DNA from: Lichenibacterium minor
GTDB taxonomy: Bacteria; Pseudomonadota; Alphaproteobacteria; Rhizobiales; Beijerinckiaceae
Direction: 5' to 3'
Assembly (NCBI RefSeq): GCF_004137685.1
Contig: NZ_QYBB01000001.1
Coordinates: 186,001 to 250,000 of the forward strand
DNA length: 64,000 bases
Below, piece by piece: positions 16,420-26,320 of this stretch. Each line of letters starts with the position of its first letter. Position 1 is the first letter of the stretch. Both the position numbers and the translations under genes were made by a program. The notes under the pieces were generated by a model. The model did not search any database and was not told the DNA's origin. It saw nothing but the letters and a program-made list of their open reading frames with translations.

Positions 16420-18681
16420 TCAAAGCGGCAGGCTGTGGCGCTCCGCATAGGCGGTGAGGGCCGGCCGCAGCGAGGCGGCGCCGTCCCGCGATGCCAGGAG
16501 GTCCCCGACATAGGCGGATGCGTCCGCGGCGTCGAGGCCCAGCAGCATCGCCTTGACGGGGCCGAGCGAGGAGGCCGACATGGACAGGTTGCGGTAGCCG
16601 AGGGCGACCAGCGCCAGGGCGCCGAGCGGCTTGCCGCCGAACTCGCCGCAGAGCGTCACCGGGATGCCGTGGCGATGGCCGGCTTCGGCGATGCTGCCCA
16701 GCGCCCGCAGCATCGACGGCGCCAGCGGGTCGAAGCGCGTCGCCACGCGCTTGTTGTCGCGGTCGACGGCGAAGAGGTACTGCATGAGGTCGTTGGAGCC
16801 GACCGACATGAAGTCGGCGCGGCTCGTCAGCTCGTCGAGCTCCCACAGCAGCGACGGCACCTCCACCATGGCGCCGAGCTTCAGTTCATAGGGCGTCTGG
16901 TAGCCGTGGCGGACCATGTGGTCGACCTCGCGCGCCACCATGGCCCTGGCGGCGTCGAACTCGGCCGCGGACGCGATCATGGGGAACATGATGCGCAGCA
17001 CGCGACCCCCGCCCGCGCGCAGCAGGGCGCGCAGCTGCGAGCGCAGCAGCCCCGGGCGATCGAGCCCGATGCGGATGGCGCGCCAGCCCAGCGCCGGGTT
17101 CGGCTCGTCCGGCCGCGCCATGTAGGGGAGGATCTTGTCGCCGCCGATGTCGAGGGTGCGGAACGTCACCGGCCGGCCGCCGACCGCGTCGAGCACGGAG
17201 CGGTAAAGCTCGGTCTGCTTCTCGATGCGCGGAAACTTCGACGCCACCATGAAGAGCAGTTCGGTGCGGAACAGGCCGATCGAGCCCGCACCGGTTTCGG
17301 CGACGTGCGGCAGGTCGAGCAGCAGCCCGGCGTTCATGTGGAGGCCGATCTCGACCCCGTCGGCCGTGACGGCCGGCACGTCGCGCAGGCGCCGGTATTG
17401 TTCCTGGCGGCGGGCGCCGAAGCGGGCCTTCTCGGCATAGGACGACTCGACGTCGGGCGGCGGCCGCACCTCGACGACGCCGAGCGCACCGTCGAGGATC
17501 AGCGCGTCGCCGGGCTCGACGAGGCTCGACACGTTGGCGACGTCGCCGACCAGCGGGATGCCGAGCGCGCGGGCCACGATGGCGACGTGGCTCGACGCGC
17601 CGCCGTCCTCCAGCACGAGGCCGCGCAGCTTCGAGCGGTCGTAGTCGAGCAGCGCCGCCGGCCCCATGGATCGCGCCACGATCACGGCGTTCTCGGGCAG
17701 CGCGTCGAGCGGCGCCACCATGCTGTCGCCGGTGAGCTGGTGCAGCAGCCGGTTCGCGAGCTCGTCGAGGTCGTGCAGGCGGTCGCGCAGGTAGGGGTCG
17801 GTCTGGCGGACGAGCTTGGCGCGGGTGTCGCTCTGCACCCGCTCCACGGCGGCCTCGGCGGTGAGGCCCGTCATCACCGCTTCGCGCAGGCGGCGCAGCC
17901 AGCCGCGGTCGTTGGCGAACATGCGGAAGGTTTGCAGCACCTCGCGATGCTCGCCGGGCCCGGCCACGTCGCCCTGCTCGACCAGCCGGTCGATGGATTC
18001 GCGCAGCGCCGCGATGGCGTCCTCGAGGCGCGCGATCTCGGCGTCGAGGTTTTCGGCGACGAGCTTGGTCACCACCACGCGGGGCTCGTGCAGCACGGCG
18101 TGGCCGAGCCCGACGCCGTCCACCACGCCGGCGCCGCGCAGCGACAGCGGCTGGCGCAGCACGGCGGGCCCCGGCAGCATGGACTGCAGCTCGCCCGCGG
18201 CAATCATCTCGGCCATCAGCATCGCTGTGGTCTGGAGGGCCTCGACCTCCTCCTCGGAATATTGCCGCCGGGCCTTGTTCTGCACCACCAGCACGCCGAG
18301 CGTGTTGCCGGCCCGCAGGATCGGCACGCCCAGGAACGACAGGTAGATCTCCTCGCCGGTTTCGGGCTTGTAGGAGAAGGCCGGGTGGTTCTGGGCGTCG
18401 GGCAGCGCCAGGGCTTCGGCGGATGCGGCGATGAGGCCGACCAGGCCCTCGCCCTTGCGCATCGTGGTGTTGTGGACGGCTTCCCGGTTCAGCCCCTCGG
18501 TGGCGTAGAGCTCGAGGCGGCCGTCCGTGTGGAGCACGTAGACCGAGCACACCTCGGCCACCATGTTGAAGGCGATCTGGACGACGATCTTGTCGAGGCG
18601 TGCCTGGGCGGCGATCGGCTCCGCCATGACTTCGCGCAGCCGGCGCAGCAGCAGTCGCGGTCCGGCCAGAGCGCCACGCAT
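16420..18681 (-). CDS. ptsP: Phosphoenolpyruvate-protein phosphotransferase PtsP (EI-Ntr)
   Basis: First enzyme of the nitrogen phosphotransfer system. It takes phosphate from PEP and passes it to NPr, linking nitrogen status to regulation. The 753-residue product has an N-terminal GAF domain (about 25-160) and the PEP-utiliser core with active histidine H365 in [17 protein letters not shown]. The C-terminal barrel carries the DIGGDK and [11 protein letters not shown] motifs. Length and architecture match EI-Ntr rather than sugar-PTS EI. It follows lysC on the same strand, the arrangement seen in many Hyphomicrobiales. Confidence 0.96.
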   Translation of the reverse strand: MRGALAGPRLLLRRLREVMAEPIAAQARLDKIVVQIAFNMVAEVCSVYVLHTDGRLELYATEGLNREAVHNTTMRKGEGLVGLIAASAEALALPDAQNHPAFSYKPETGEEIYLSFLGVPILRAGNTLGVLVVQNKARRQYSEEEVEALQTTAMLMAEMIAAGELQSMLPGPAVLRQPLSLRGAGVVDGVGLGHAVLHEPRVVVTKLVAENLDAEIARLEDAIAALRESIDRLVEQGDVAGPGEHREVLQTFRMFANDRGWLRRLREAVMTGLTAEAAVERVQSDTRAKLVRQTDPYLRDRLHDLDELANRLLHQLTGDSMVAPLDALPENAVIVARSMGPAALLDYDRSKLRGLVLEDGGASSHVAIVARALGIPLVGDVANVSSLVEPGDALILDGALGVVEVRPPPDVESSYAEKARFGARRQEQYRRLRDVPAVTADGVEIGLHMNAGLLLDLPHVAETGAGSIGLFRTELLFMVASKFPRIEKQTELYRSVLDAVGGRPVTFRTLDIGGDKILPYMARPDEPNPALGWRAIRIGLDRPGLLRSQLRALLRAGGGRVLRIMFPMIASAAEFDAARAMVAREVDHMVRHGYQTPYELKLGAMVEVPSLLWELDELTSRADFMSVGSNDLMQYLFAVDRDNKRVATRFDPLAPSMLRALGSIAEAGHRHGIPVTLCGEFGGKPLGALALVALGYRNLSMSASSLGPVKAMLLGLDAADASAYVGDLLASRDGAASLRPALTAYAERHSLPL

Positions 18682-18773
18682 CGCCCGCTTCCCTCACGCC
18701 TCATCAGGGCGGATCAGCCGGCACCGCGCCGGCCGCCCCGCCCTGTCGCCCCGGACCCTATAACCGGAGCGTC

Positions 18774-18797
18774 GCCGGATCGGCAAGCGGATCCGGC
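18774..18797 (-). terminator. Stem-loop downstream of lysC
   Basis: Eight-base inverted repeat gccggatc/gatccggc with an eight-base loop, located 20 bases past the lysC stop, in the 135-base gap before ptsP. There is no U-run, so termination is uncertain. Confidence 0.3.
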
Positions 18798-18816
18798 CGC
18801 AACCGGGCGACGGAGG

Positions 18817-20055
18817 TCAGGCCTTGTCGAGCCCGTAGAGCGTGTGGAGCGTGCGCACCGCGAGCTCGGTGTAGGCCGCGTCGATCAGCACCGAGAACTT
18901 GATCTCGGAGGTCGTGATGGCCCGGATGTTGATGCCCTTGTCACTGAGCGCCCGGAAGGCGCGGGCCGCCACGCCGGCATGCGAGCGCATGCCGATGCCG
19001 ATGGCCGACACCTTGACGACGTCGTCGGTGCCCTGGAGCACGCCGTAGCCGATCTCCTCGCGCCGCTCGGACAGCAGCGCCTTGGTGCGCTCGAAATCGG
19101 CACCCGGCACCGTGAAGGTCATGTCCGTGGTGGCGGCGTCGTCCGACACGACCTGGATGATCATGTCGACGTTGATGCCCGCTTCGGCCAGCGGCACGAA
19201 GATCGCCGCCGCCACGCCGGGCTTGTCGGCGATGCGGCGCAGCGTGATCTGCGCTTCGTCCTTGGCGAAGGCGATGCCGGTGACGACCTGTTGTTCCATG
19301 ATGTCTTCCTCGGCGCAGATCAGCGTGCCGGGCTTGGGGTGGCTGGGATCGTCGAAGGACGAGCGGACGAAGACCTTGACGTTGTGGTTCATCGCCACCT
19401 CGACGGAGCGCACCTGGAGCACCTTGGCGCCGAGCGACGCCATCTCCAGCATCTCCTCGAAGGTGACGCGGTCGAGCCGCTTCGCCTTGGGCACGACGCG
19501 GGGGTCCGTGGTGTAGACGCCGTCGACGTCCGTGTAGATGTCGCAGCGGTCCGCGCCGAGCGCCGCCGCCACCGCCACCGCGCTGGTGTCGGAGCCGCCG
19601 CGGCCGAGCGTGGTGACGCGGCCGGTCGCCTCGTGCAGGCCCTGGAAGCCGGCGATCACGGCGACCTCGTTGCGCTCGGAGAACCGGCGCACGATCTCGC
19701 CGCCGTCGATCGACTGGATGCGGGCCGCACCGTGGGCGTCCGACGTCAGGATGGGGATCTGCCAGCCCTGCCAGGAGCGGGCCTGCACGCCCATCTCCTG
19801 CAGCACGATCGCCATGAGGCCGGCGGTGACGAGCTCGCCCGACGCCACGATCGCGTCGTATTCGCGGGCGTCGTGCAGCGGGGCCGCTTCGGCGCACCAG
19901 CCGACGAGTTCGTTGGTCTTGCCCGACATGGCCGACACCACGACGGCGACGTCGTGGCCGGCGTCGACCTCGCGCTTGACGTGGCGGGCGGAGTTGCGGA
20001 TCCGGTCGATGGTGGCGACGGAGGTGCCGCCGAATTTGAGGACGAGACGGCTCAT
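18817..20055 (-). CDS. lysC: Aspartate kinase
   Basis: Catalyses the first step of the aspartate pathway (lysine, threonine, methionine). The 412-residue product has the N-terminal KFGGTSV motif at residues 7-13. The kinase domain includes TLGRGGSDTSAVAVAAAL and YTDVDGVYTTDPR, followed by two C-terminal ACT domains (about 265-405) that normally bind the feedback inhibitor. The ATG at 20055 (MSRLVLKFGG) is the family start. Divergent from ubiG. Confidence 0.97.
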   Translation of the reverse strand: MSRLVLKFGGTSVATIDRIRNSARHVKREVDAGHDVAVVVSAMSGKTNELVGWCAEAAPLHDAREYDAIVASGELVTAGLMAIVLQEMGVQARSWQGWQIPILTSDAHGAARIQSIDGGEIVRRFSERNEVAVIAGFQGLHEATGRVTTLGRGGSDTSAVAVAAALGADRCDIYTDVDGVYTTDPRVVPKAKRLDRVTFEEMLEMASLGAKVLQVRSVEVAMNHNVKVFVRSSFDDPSHPKPGTLICAEEDIMEQQVVTGIAFAKDEAQITLRRIADKPGVAAAIFVPLAEAGINVDMIIQVVSDDAATTDMTFTVPGADFERTKALLSERREEIGYGVLQGTDDVVKVSAIGIGMRSHAGVAARAFRALSDKGINIRAITTSEIKFSVLIDAAYTELAVRTLHTLYGLDKA

Positions 20056-20334
20056 CGGCTCTGAACTGGAGGGGCCGGCCGGTCGCGCGCCCGCCCGTCG
20101 AAGGGGGACTCGCCCCCGGGCCGGAGGGCGCGTATGGATGGCGGCAGCGCATCGGCTTGTCAACGCGGGCCCGATGCGGCGCACCATCGAAGGCGCGGGG
20201 CCGGCCGCCGCGACCGGCGCGGTCCCCTCCTCCGCCCGAGGAGCCGGGGCACCGCACCCGGGGCGTCGGAGGAGGCCGCCGGGCGCGAACCCGTCGCGAC
20301 CGCGCGTCGCCTGTCACCTGCCGGAACCGTTGCC

Positions 20335-21108
20335 ATGACCGAGACCGCCCCGCCCGCCGACTACGGCCCGGCCAACCTGGTCGACGGCGCCGACGTCGCC
20401 CGATACGACGCGCTCGGCGACGGATGGTGGGACCCGAAGGGCGCCATGGCGCCGCTGCATCGCCTCAACCCCACCCGCATCCGCTATCTGCGCGACACGA
20501 TGGTGCGCCACTTCGCCGTGCCGACCGACGCGGCGCTGCCGCTCGACGGGCTGTCCATCCTCGACATCGGCTCCGGCGGGGGCCTGCTGTCGGAGCCGCT
20601 GGCGCGCCTCGGCGGCCGGGTCACCGGCATCGACCCCGCGCCCAACAACGTGCGCGCCGCCGCCCGCCACGCCGAAGCCGGCGGCGTCCGGGTCGCGTAC
20701 CGGGCCACCACGGCGGAAACCCTGGCGGCGGCCGGAGACCTCTTCGACGCCGTGCTGGCGCTGGAAGTCGTCGAGCACGTGCCCGACCCCGACGCCTTCG
20801 TGGCCACGGCCTGCGCGCTGGTGCGGCCGGGCGGGCTCTTCGTCCTGTCGACGCTGAACCGCACCGCCAAAAGCTTCGCGCTGGCGATCGTGGGGGCCGA
20901 ATACGTGCTGCGCTGGCTGCCGCGCGGCACCCACGATTGGCGCCAGTTCCGCACGCCGGAGGAGATCGCCACGCCGGTGCGGCGCGCGGGGCTGAAGATC
21001 GTCGACCGCACCGGCATGGTGTTCGACCCGCTGCGCGACCGCTGGAGCCTGTCGCGCGACACAGACGTCAACTACCTGCTCGCGGCGCGGCGGCCCGAGG
21101 CTGGGTGA
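20335..21108 (+). CDS. ubiG: Ubiquinone biosynthesis O-methyltransferase UbiG
   Basis: SAM-dependent enzyme performing both O-methylations in ubiquinone synthesis. The 257-residue product has the SAM-binding motif LDIGSGGGLLSEPLARLG, the VLALEVVEHVPD segment and the family-specific C-terminus (RGTHDWRQFRTPEE, then DTDVNYLLAARR). The start at 20335 (MTETAPPADYG) fits the family. The 279 bases upstream, shared with lysC, contain no other gene. Confidence 0.96.
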   Translation: MTETAPPADYGPANLVDGADVARYDALGDGWWDPKGAMAPLHRLNPTRIRYLRDTMVRHFAVPTDAALPLDGLSILDIGSGGGLLSEPLARLGGRVTGIDPAPNNVRAAARHAEAGGVRVAYRATTAETLAAAGDLFDAVLALEVVEHVPDPDAFVATACALVRPGGLFVLSTLNRTAKSFALAIVGAEYVLRWLPRGTHDWRQFRTPEEIATPVRRAGLKIVDRTGMVFDPLRDRWSLSRDTDVNYLLAARRPEAG

Positions 21109-21124
21109 AGCGGAACGGCCGCGG

Positions 21125-22909
21125 TCAGTCGCCCGGCGGCGGCCCCGCCGACACCGGGATCTCGCCCAGGCGGCACAGCCGGCCGGCGTCCGACAGGGCC
21201 CAGGCGGCCAGCACGGCGCCCGGCCGGGCGCGGGCATAGCCGGTCCATCGGGCGTCGCCCACGCCCGTGTGGGCGAAGCCGACGATCCGGCCTTCGCCGT
21301 CGGCCACGTAGACCCGCCCCGGCCGGCCGGACCGCGACCGCAGGCCGGACGTCCCCGCGACCGCGACGCCGTCGGCACCGAGGGCGGGTTCGGCGATGGC
21401 CGACGCGAAGCTTCCCGCGCAGGCCAGGGGCGGTGCGCCCGGCGCCGCCGCGGCGGACGGCGGACGCCCGAGCAGGCCCGCGTCGCGCGTCCCGAAGATC
21501 GACAGGTGCAGCCGGCGCAGCACGGGCTCCATCTCGCGCGCCTGGTCGACGGGCTCCACGAAGCTGCGCAGCGCCGGCAGGTCGTAGAAGCCGAGCAGCA
21601 TGGCGTCCTCCATCGCGCCGTATTGCGCCGCCCGCCGCTCCATCTCGATCTCGCGGTCGCCTTGGCCGGCCGCCGTAGCTTCGAGCAGCACGGCCGCGGC
21701 GAGGCCGGCGGCCAGCCGTCCGGCGCGGCGGGGCAGGCCGCCGCGGCCCAGCGTCCACAGGTTGACGATGGTCGCGCCCCAGAAGCACGCCGCCCCCGTG
21801 GCGTAGCGGCTCGACCCGACGAACTCGAGGCCCGAGCCGGATCGCCCCACGGCCGTCACCAGCGCGGAACCGGCGGCGAACAGGGCGATGCCGAGCAGCG
21901 CGAGCTGGGCCGCGCCCCGGCCGGAGCGGAGGGCATCGCCGCGCATCGCCAGGGCGCCCGCGACCGCGGCCGTGGCGGCCAGCCCGCAGGCGCCGAGCGC
22001 GATCCGGCTCGCCAGGCCGAAGCGCGAGAAGGTGCCGAGGTAGCCGGCCGCGAAGGCGACGACGCGCGGCAGGTGCGCGAGCAGGTCCGCGGTCGGCTCG
22101 CCGCCGGCGTCGGGGTGGTAACCCGCGAAGAAGGCCGCCACGGCGGCGAGGGCGACGGCCGCCGCGGCCACCACCGCGAGACGGCCGGCGCGGGCCAACA
22201 GGGCGAGCGCGACCAGCACGGGACCGGCGAGGAGGCCGTTGGCCATGGTGAAGGTGGCCACGACCACGAGGGCGAAGGCGCCCGCCACCCTGCGCGCCCC
22301 TCCCCGGCCCGCCACGCCGGAGCGGAGGCCGAAGGCGAACAGCGCGCAGCACAGCGACGCGCAGGCGAAGACGCCCACGAACTGCACCTGGAAGGCCCAA
22401 ACGAAGTTCTCGCCCTGCTGCAGGGAGAACAGCAGGGCGACCGCGACGGCGCCCAGCGCGACGCGCGCCGCCGGGCCCGCGCCCGCCCGGACGGCGAGCC
22501 AGACCAACAGCGCGGCCTGCAGCGCCTGCGTGGCGAGGATGACCGCCTTGTCGAGCAGCCCGGAGCCGCCGAAGACGCGGTAATCGGCGAAGAACACGAG
22601 GCGGGGGAAGACGAGCCGGTGCTCGTTGTGCGGCTCGAACAGGAGTTGCAGCGCGGCCGCGGCCCGCCCGCCCTGGAGGGCCTGCAGGAAGCGGTCGTAG
22701 AGTTCGACGCTGAACCACTCGTCGGCCTGCGGGATGGCGCTGTGGGTGCGGGCGACGGTCAGCAGCGTGATCAGGACCGTATGGACGGCGAGCGACGCCA
22801 GGCCCGCGGCCCCGATCCACGCCGCCAGGGCCGACCACCGCGGCGGGTGGCGGAGCCGCGCCGCGCCGCATCCCGCCGGTCCAGGAACGATGCGCTCGGC
22901 CGCGCTCAC
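21125..22909 (-). CDS. Polytopic membrane protein, GT-C-like
   Basis: Large 594-residue protein with about ten hydrophobic segments in the first two thirds and a soluble tail. The loop after the first helix (QADEWFSVELYDRF, then EPHNEHRLVFPR) resembles the acidic loops of GT-C-type lipid-linked glycosyltransferases, but no exact family is recognised. The start is the GTG at 22909, whose GTGA overlaps the benE stop, so the two are translationally coupled. Function unknown. Confidence 0.7.
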   Translation of the reverse strand: MSAAERIVPGPAGCGAARLRHPPRWSALAAWIGAAGLASLAVHTVLITLLTVARTHSAIPQADEWFSVELYDRFLQALQGGRAAAALQLLFEPHNEHRLVFPRLVFFADYRVFGGSGLLDKAVILATQALQAALLVWLAVRAGAGPAARVALGAVAVALLFSLQQGENFVWAFQVQFVGVFACASLCCALFAFGLRSGVAGRGGARRVAGAFALVVVATFTMANGLLAGPVLVALALLARAGRLAVVAAAAVALAAVAAFFAGYHPDAGGEPTADLLAHLPRVVAFAAGYLGTFSRFGLASRIALGACGLAATAAVAGALAMRGDALRSGRGAAQLALLGIALFAAGSALVTAVGRSGSGLEFVGSSRYATGAACFWGATIVNLWTLGRGGLPRRAGRLAAGLAAAVLLEATAAGQGDREIEMERRAAQYGAMEDAMLLGFYDLPALRSFVEPVDQAREMEPVLRRLHLSIFGTRDAGLLGRPPSAAAAPGAPPLACAGSFASAIAEPALGADGVAVAGTSGLRSRSGRPGRVYVADGEGRIVGFAHTGVGDARWTGYARARPGAVLAAWALSDAGRLCRLGEIPVSAGPPPGD

Positions 22910-24099
22910 CGCCACCGGTCCAGCGCGAGCAGCGCGCCGCCCGCCGCCAGGGCCCAGAAGGGCGCGCCGATGCCGAAGGCGGCGACCCCCGAGGCCGCCA
23001 CCGCGAAGGTCACCACGGCGGGCAGCCGTTCGCGCTCGTCGGCGAGGGCCGCCGTGAGCGCGCCGCCGAGGCTCCCGAGCAGGGCCAGGCCGGCGACGGC
23101 CTCGATCAGCAGCGGTGGGGCCGCCGTCACCAGCGCGGTGGCGGCGCCGGTGCACAGGGCCACCACCACGTAGCCGACGCCGTAGACGGCGGTGGAATAC
23201 CAGCGCTTCGCCGGGTCGGGGTGGGACTCCGGCCCCGCGCACAGCGCCGCCGTGATGGCGGCGAGGTTGACCGGCACGCCGCCGAACAGGGCCGAGATGC
23301 CGGACCCCAGGCCGGTGGCGACGAAGATGGGCCCGGTCGGCGGCCGGTAGCCGTTGGCGGACAGCACCGCCAGGCCGGGCACGTTCTGCGAGGCCATGGT
23401 GACGATGAACAGCGGCAGGCCGAGCGAGCCCAGCGTGGCCGGCACGAGGACCGGCACGGCGAAGGCCAGCGCGGGCGGCCCCAGCGCGGACAGGCCGGCC
23501 GGGAACTTGGCGACGGACAGGATCGCCGCGGCCGCCACCACGAAGGTCAGCGGCACGGCATAGGGCCGGGCGAAGCGCCAGGCCAGCGCCCATGCCAGCA
23601 CCACCGGGGCGGCCAGGGCCGGCATCTCGGCCACGGCACGGACGGGCGCGAGGCACAGCGTGAACAGGATGCCGGCCAGCATGGCGCTGGCGAGGCTGCG
23701 GGGGATGGCGCCGACGAGGCGGCCGAAGGCGGGCCAAAGGCCCGCCACCACGATCAGCGCCGCCGCGAACAGGAACGCGCCCACCGCCGCCGGATAGCCG
23801 CCCGTCGGCAGGCCGGTCGCGATCAGCAGCGCCGCGCCGGGCGTCGACCAGGCGATGGCGATCGGCTCGCGCCGCCACAGGGCGAAACCGAAGGCCAGCA
23901 CGCCGATCAGCAGGCACAGGACGAACAGGCCCGAGGCGGCCTGCGCCGGCGACGCGCCGACGCGCGCGAGCCCCGCGAGGATCAGGGTGAAGCTCGACGC
24001 GAAGCCCACCACGACGCCGAGAAAGCCCGAGGTCGCGGGCTGGATCCACGAGCCGCTGGGTGGCCTGCGGGGGGCGGCGCCGGTCGCGGCCGATGGCAT
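22906..24099 (-). CDS. BenE-family benzoate/H+ symporter-like transporter
   Basis: Inner-membrane secondary transporter of the BenE family. The 397-residue product has about 11-12 hydrophobic helices. Recognisable stretches are ATSGFLGVVVGFASSFTLIL near the N-terminus, WSTPGAALLIATG and the GGVPVNLAAITAALCAGPE block, typical of BenE. A ribosome binding site (AGGAGT) precedes the ATG at 24099. No benzoate degradation genes are nearby, so the substrate may differ. It lies 76 bases after the amidotransferase gene and overlaps the next membrane gene. Confidence 0.88.
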   Translation of the reverse strand: MPSAATGAAPRRPPSGSWIQPATSGFLGVVVGFASSFTLILAGLARVGASPAQAASGLFVLCLLIGVLAFGFALWRREPIAIAWSTPGAALLIATGLPTGGYPAAVGAFLFAAALIVVAGLWPAFGRLVGAIPRSLASAMLAGILFTLCLAPVRAVAEMPALAAPVVLAWALAWRFARPYAVPLTFVVAAAAILSVAKFPAGLSALGPPALAFAVPVLVPATLGSLGLPLFIVTMASQNVPGLAVLSANGYRPPTGPIFVATGLGSGISALFGGVPVNLAAITAALCAGPESHPDPAKRWYSTAVYGVGYVVVALCTGAATALVTAAPPLLIEAVAGLALLGSLGGALTAALADERERLPAVVTFAVAASGVAAFGIGAPFWALAAGGALLALDRWR

Positions 24100-24175
24100 G
24101 GGGACTCCTGGCGGTGGTGGACCGCGCGTGTCGTGACCGCAACCGAGCGCGAGCGCAAGCCGGGTCGGCCGGGCG

Positions 24176-24964
24176 TCAGGCCGCGACGGGGATGCTCGCG
24201 GGGGCGAAGCGCGCGAGCGTGGTGCGCCCGCGCATGTCCACCGTCAGCACGCTGCCCGGCGGCACCGCGTGCCAACCCGCTTCGGCGTCGAAGGGCTCGG
24301 AAGCGACGACGCAGCCGCCGTCCTCGTCGCGCCAGTAGAGCGACGGGTCCCGTCCGTCGCTGGACCAGCGGAAGCAGCGCAGGTCCGCCCCATCGGCCTG
24401 GACGGCCGCGAAGCGCAGCGGCTTCGTCACCCCCGCCCGGCGCATGACGGCGAGGATCTCGCCCAGCGTCGCCGCGACGGCGGCGACGGGGTCGGCGTCG
24501 AGCCCACGCGCCAGCGCGGCGAGGAAGATCACCTCGCTGTCGCCGTTGCCGCGGCGGTGAGCGTAGAGGTCGTCGGGAATCAGCGCGTCGATCCGGCGGC
24601 GGATGCGCTCGTAGTCGCCGATCTGGCCGTTGTGCAGGAACAGGTGCCGCCCGAGCGTGAAGGGGTGGCAGTTGGCGGGCGACACGTCGCCGGAGGTGGC
24701 CGAGCGGACGTGGGCGGCGAACATGCGGGAGCGGATCTGCCGGCACAGGGACGCCAGATTGTCGTCCGACCAGGCCGGCAGCACGCCGCGATAGGTGCCG
24801 GGCTCCTCGCGCTCGCCATACCAGCCGATGCCGCAGCCGTCGGCGTTGACCACCGTCTTGGCCTCGCGGGCCGCGAGCGACTGCGCGATCAGCGAGGCTT
24901 CGGGTTCGACCAGCAGCCGGTCGAGAAAGGTCGGCGCACCCGCATAGGCGAGGAAGCGGCACAT
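24176..24964 (-). CDS. Class II glutamine amidotransferase
   Basis: N-terminal nucleophile hydrolase of the YafJ/EgtC-like group that releases ammonia from glutamine-type amides. The 262-residue product begins MCRFLAYAG, placing the catalytic cysteine at position 2. It has the supporting NADGCGIGWYG, HVRSATSGDVSPANCHPF and FLHNGQIGDY motifs. It starts four bases after the racemase stop. The physiological acceptor is unknown; EgtC (ergothioneine pathway) is one relative, but egtB/egtD are absent here. Confidence 0.88.
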   Translation of the reverse strand: MCRFLAYAGAPTFLDRLLVEPEASLIAQSLAAREAKTVVNADGCGIGWYGEREEPGTYRGVLPAWSDDNLASLCRQIRSRMFAAHVRSATSGDVSPANCHPFTLGRHLFLHNGQIGDYERIRRRIDALIPDDLYAHRRGNGDSEVIFLAALARGLDADPVAAVAATLGEILAVMRRAGVTKPLRFAAVQADGADLRCFRWSSDGRDPSLYWRDEDGGCVVASEPFDAEAGWHAVPPGSVLTVDMRGRTTLARFAPASIPVAA

Positions 24965-24968
24965 GGCG

Positions 24969-25691
24969 TCAGGCGGCCTCGCGCAGCGCAGGGACCTCCG
25001 CGCCGAGCGCGAAATCGAGGGCCGCGGCGGCGTGGATCGCCGTCGAGTCGAAGCCCCGCACGGGCAGGCGATCGGGGTCGAGCAGCAGGCAGATCTCCGT
25101 GCAGCCGAGGATCACGCCGTCGGCGCCCCGCGCGACGCCGCGCCCGATCGCCTCCATGAGGCGCGCCCGGGACGCATCCCGCACGATGCCCTGGCACAGC
25201 TCGTCGAAGATGATCCCGTGCACCAGCGCGCGATCCTCGGCGTCCGGCACCATCGGGTCGATCCCGGCGGCGTCGCGCATGCGGTCGGCGTAGAACCCGT
25301 GTTCCATCGTGTAGCGGGTCGCGAGCAGCAGCGGGCGGCGGCAGCCGGCCGACGCCACGGCGCGGCCGGTTTCGGCGATGATGTCGATCAGCGGCACGCC
25401 GCCGGCCCGCTCCACGGCGCCCGACACGAGATGCATGGTGTTGGTGCAGATCAGCAGGCAATCGGCCCCGGCGCGGGCGAGGCCGGCGCCGGCGCGGCCC
25501 AGCAGGGCGCCCGCCTCGTCCCAGCGTCCGGCCTTCTGCAGGCGCACGACGGCCTCGAAATCCAGCGAATGGAGCAGCACGTCGGCCGAATGCAGGGCGC
25601 CGCGGCGCGCCCGCACGCCCTCGTTGAGCAGGCGGTAGTAGACCAGGGTGCTTTCCCAGGACATGCCGCCGATGAGGCCGATCGTCTTCAC
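24969..25691 (-). CDS. Aspartate/glutamate racemase family protein
   Basis: Cofactor-independent amino-acid racemase. The 240-residue product begins VKTIGLIGGMSWEST, the family signature. It has the two expected catalytic cysteines, in LLICTNTMHLVS and in GVILGCTEICLLL. The start is the GTG at 25691; there is no ATG nearby and the family N-terminus aligns there. It heads a minus-strand run with the amidotransferase, transporter and membrane gene, and is divergent from an Lrp-type regulator, which suggests control by an amino acid. Confidence 0.9.
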   Translation of the reverse strand: MKTIGLIGGMSWESTLVYYRLLNEGVRARRGALHSADVLLHSLDFEAVVRLQKAGRWDEAGALLGRAGAGLARAGADCLLICTNTMHLVSGAVERAGGVPLIDIIAETGRAVASAGCRRPLLLATRYTMEHGFYADRMRDAAGIDPMVPDAEDRALVHGIIFDELCQGIVRDASRARLMEAIGRGVARGADGVILGCTEICLLLDPDRLPVRGFDSTAIHAAAALDFALGAEVPALREAA

Positions 25692-25855
25692 GCGTGCGCT
25701 CCTTGTTTCGAACCTGCCGCCATGATGGCGCGGATGCCCGACAAAGGGCGCGCGTGTTTCGCGCTCTGGAATATCTGACGTGCAAGGGCCGGGCGGAAAA
25801 TATCGAAGAAGCGCAAAGGCGTTGCGCGAGGCGCCGCCGGCCTGCAAGAAGCGGC
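25692..25855. promoter_or_regulatory. Divergent control region between racemase and Lrp-type regulator
   Basis: This 164-base interval is less GC-rich than its flanks. It carries two AT-rich blocks (ggaatatc near 25769 and gaaaatatcgaag near 25797), plausible as Lrp/AsnC sites because these regulators usually bind between themselves and a divergent target. No dyad was verified experimentally or by alignment. Confidence 0.4.
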
Positions 25856-26317
25856 ATGCTCGACGACCGCGACCGCAAGCTCCTCACCCTCCTCCAGCGC
25901 GACGCCGAGGCTTCGGTGACGGAGCTCGCCGAGCGGGTGGCGCTCAGCGTGTCGGCCTGCTCGCGCCGGATCGCGCGCCTGCGCGAGGCGGGCTACATCG
26001 CGCGGCAGGTGGCCATCCTCGACCGCCGCGCCATGCGGGTTCCCACCACGGTCTTCGCCATGCTGCGCACGACGCGCCACGCCGCCGACTGGCTCGACAG
26101 CTTCCGCCGGGCCGTCGCCGACATCCCCGAGATCGTCGAGGTGCACCGCCTGACCGGCCACTACGATTACGTGCTCAAGATCGTGCTGCCCGACGTCGAG
26201 CACTACGACAAGGTGTACAAGGACCTCGTCGGGCGGGTGGAGCTGTTCGACGTGTCGGCGTCGATCTCCATGGAAACGCTGAAGGACGACACGGCGCTGC
26301 CGACGGGCTTCGCGTGA
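25856..26317 (+). CDS. Lrp/AsnC family transcriptional regulator
   Basis: Amino-acid-responsive DNA-binding regulator. The 153-residue product has the N-terminal helix-turn-helix (LDDRDRKLLTLLQRDAEASV, SVSACSRRIARLREAGYI). A RAM ligand-binding domain follows (IVEVHRLTGHYDYVLKIV, then YDKVYKDLVGRV). The start at 25856 gives the standard MLDDRDRKLL N-terminus. Its divergent orientation makes the racemase operon the likely target. Confidence 0.93.
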   Translation: MLDDRDRKLLTLLQRDAEASVTELAERVALSVSACSRRIARLREAGYIARQVAILDRRAMRVPTTVFAMLRTTRHAADWLDSFRRAVADIPEIVEVHRLTGHYDYVLKIVLPDVEHYDKVYKDLVGRVELFDVSASISMETLKDDTALPTGFA

Positions 26318-26320
26318 GGA

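Noticed and set aside
16201..20064. Long plus-strand frame across prfA, ptsP and lysC
   Set aside because: It crosses three recognised minus-strand genes and gives low-complexity sequence, so it is a codon-position shadow.
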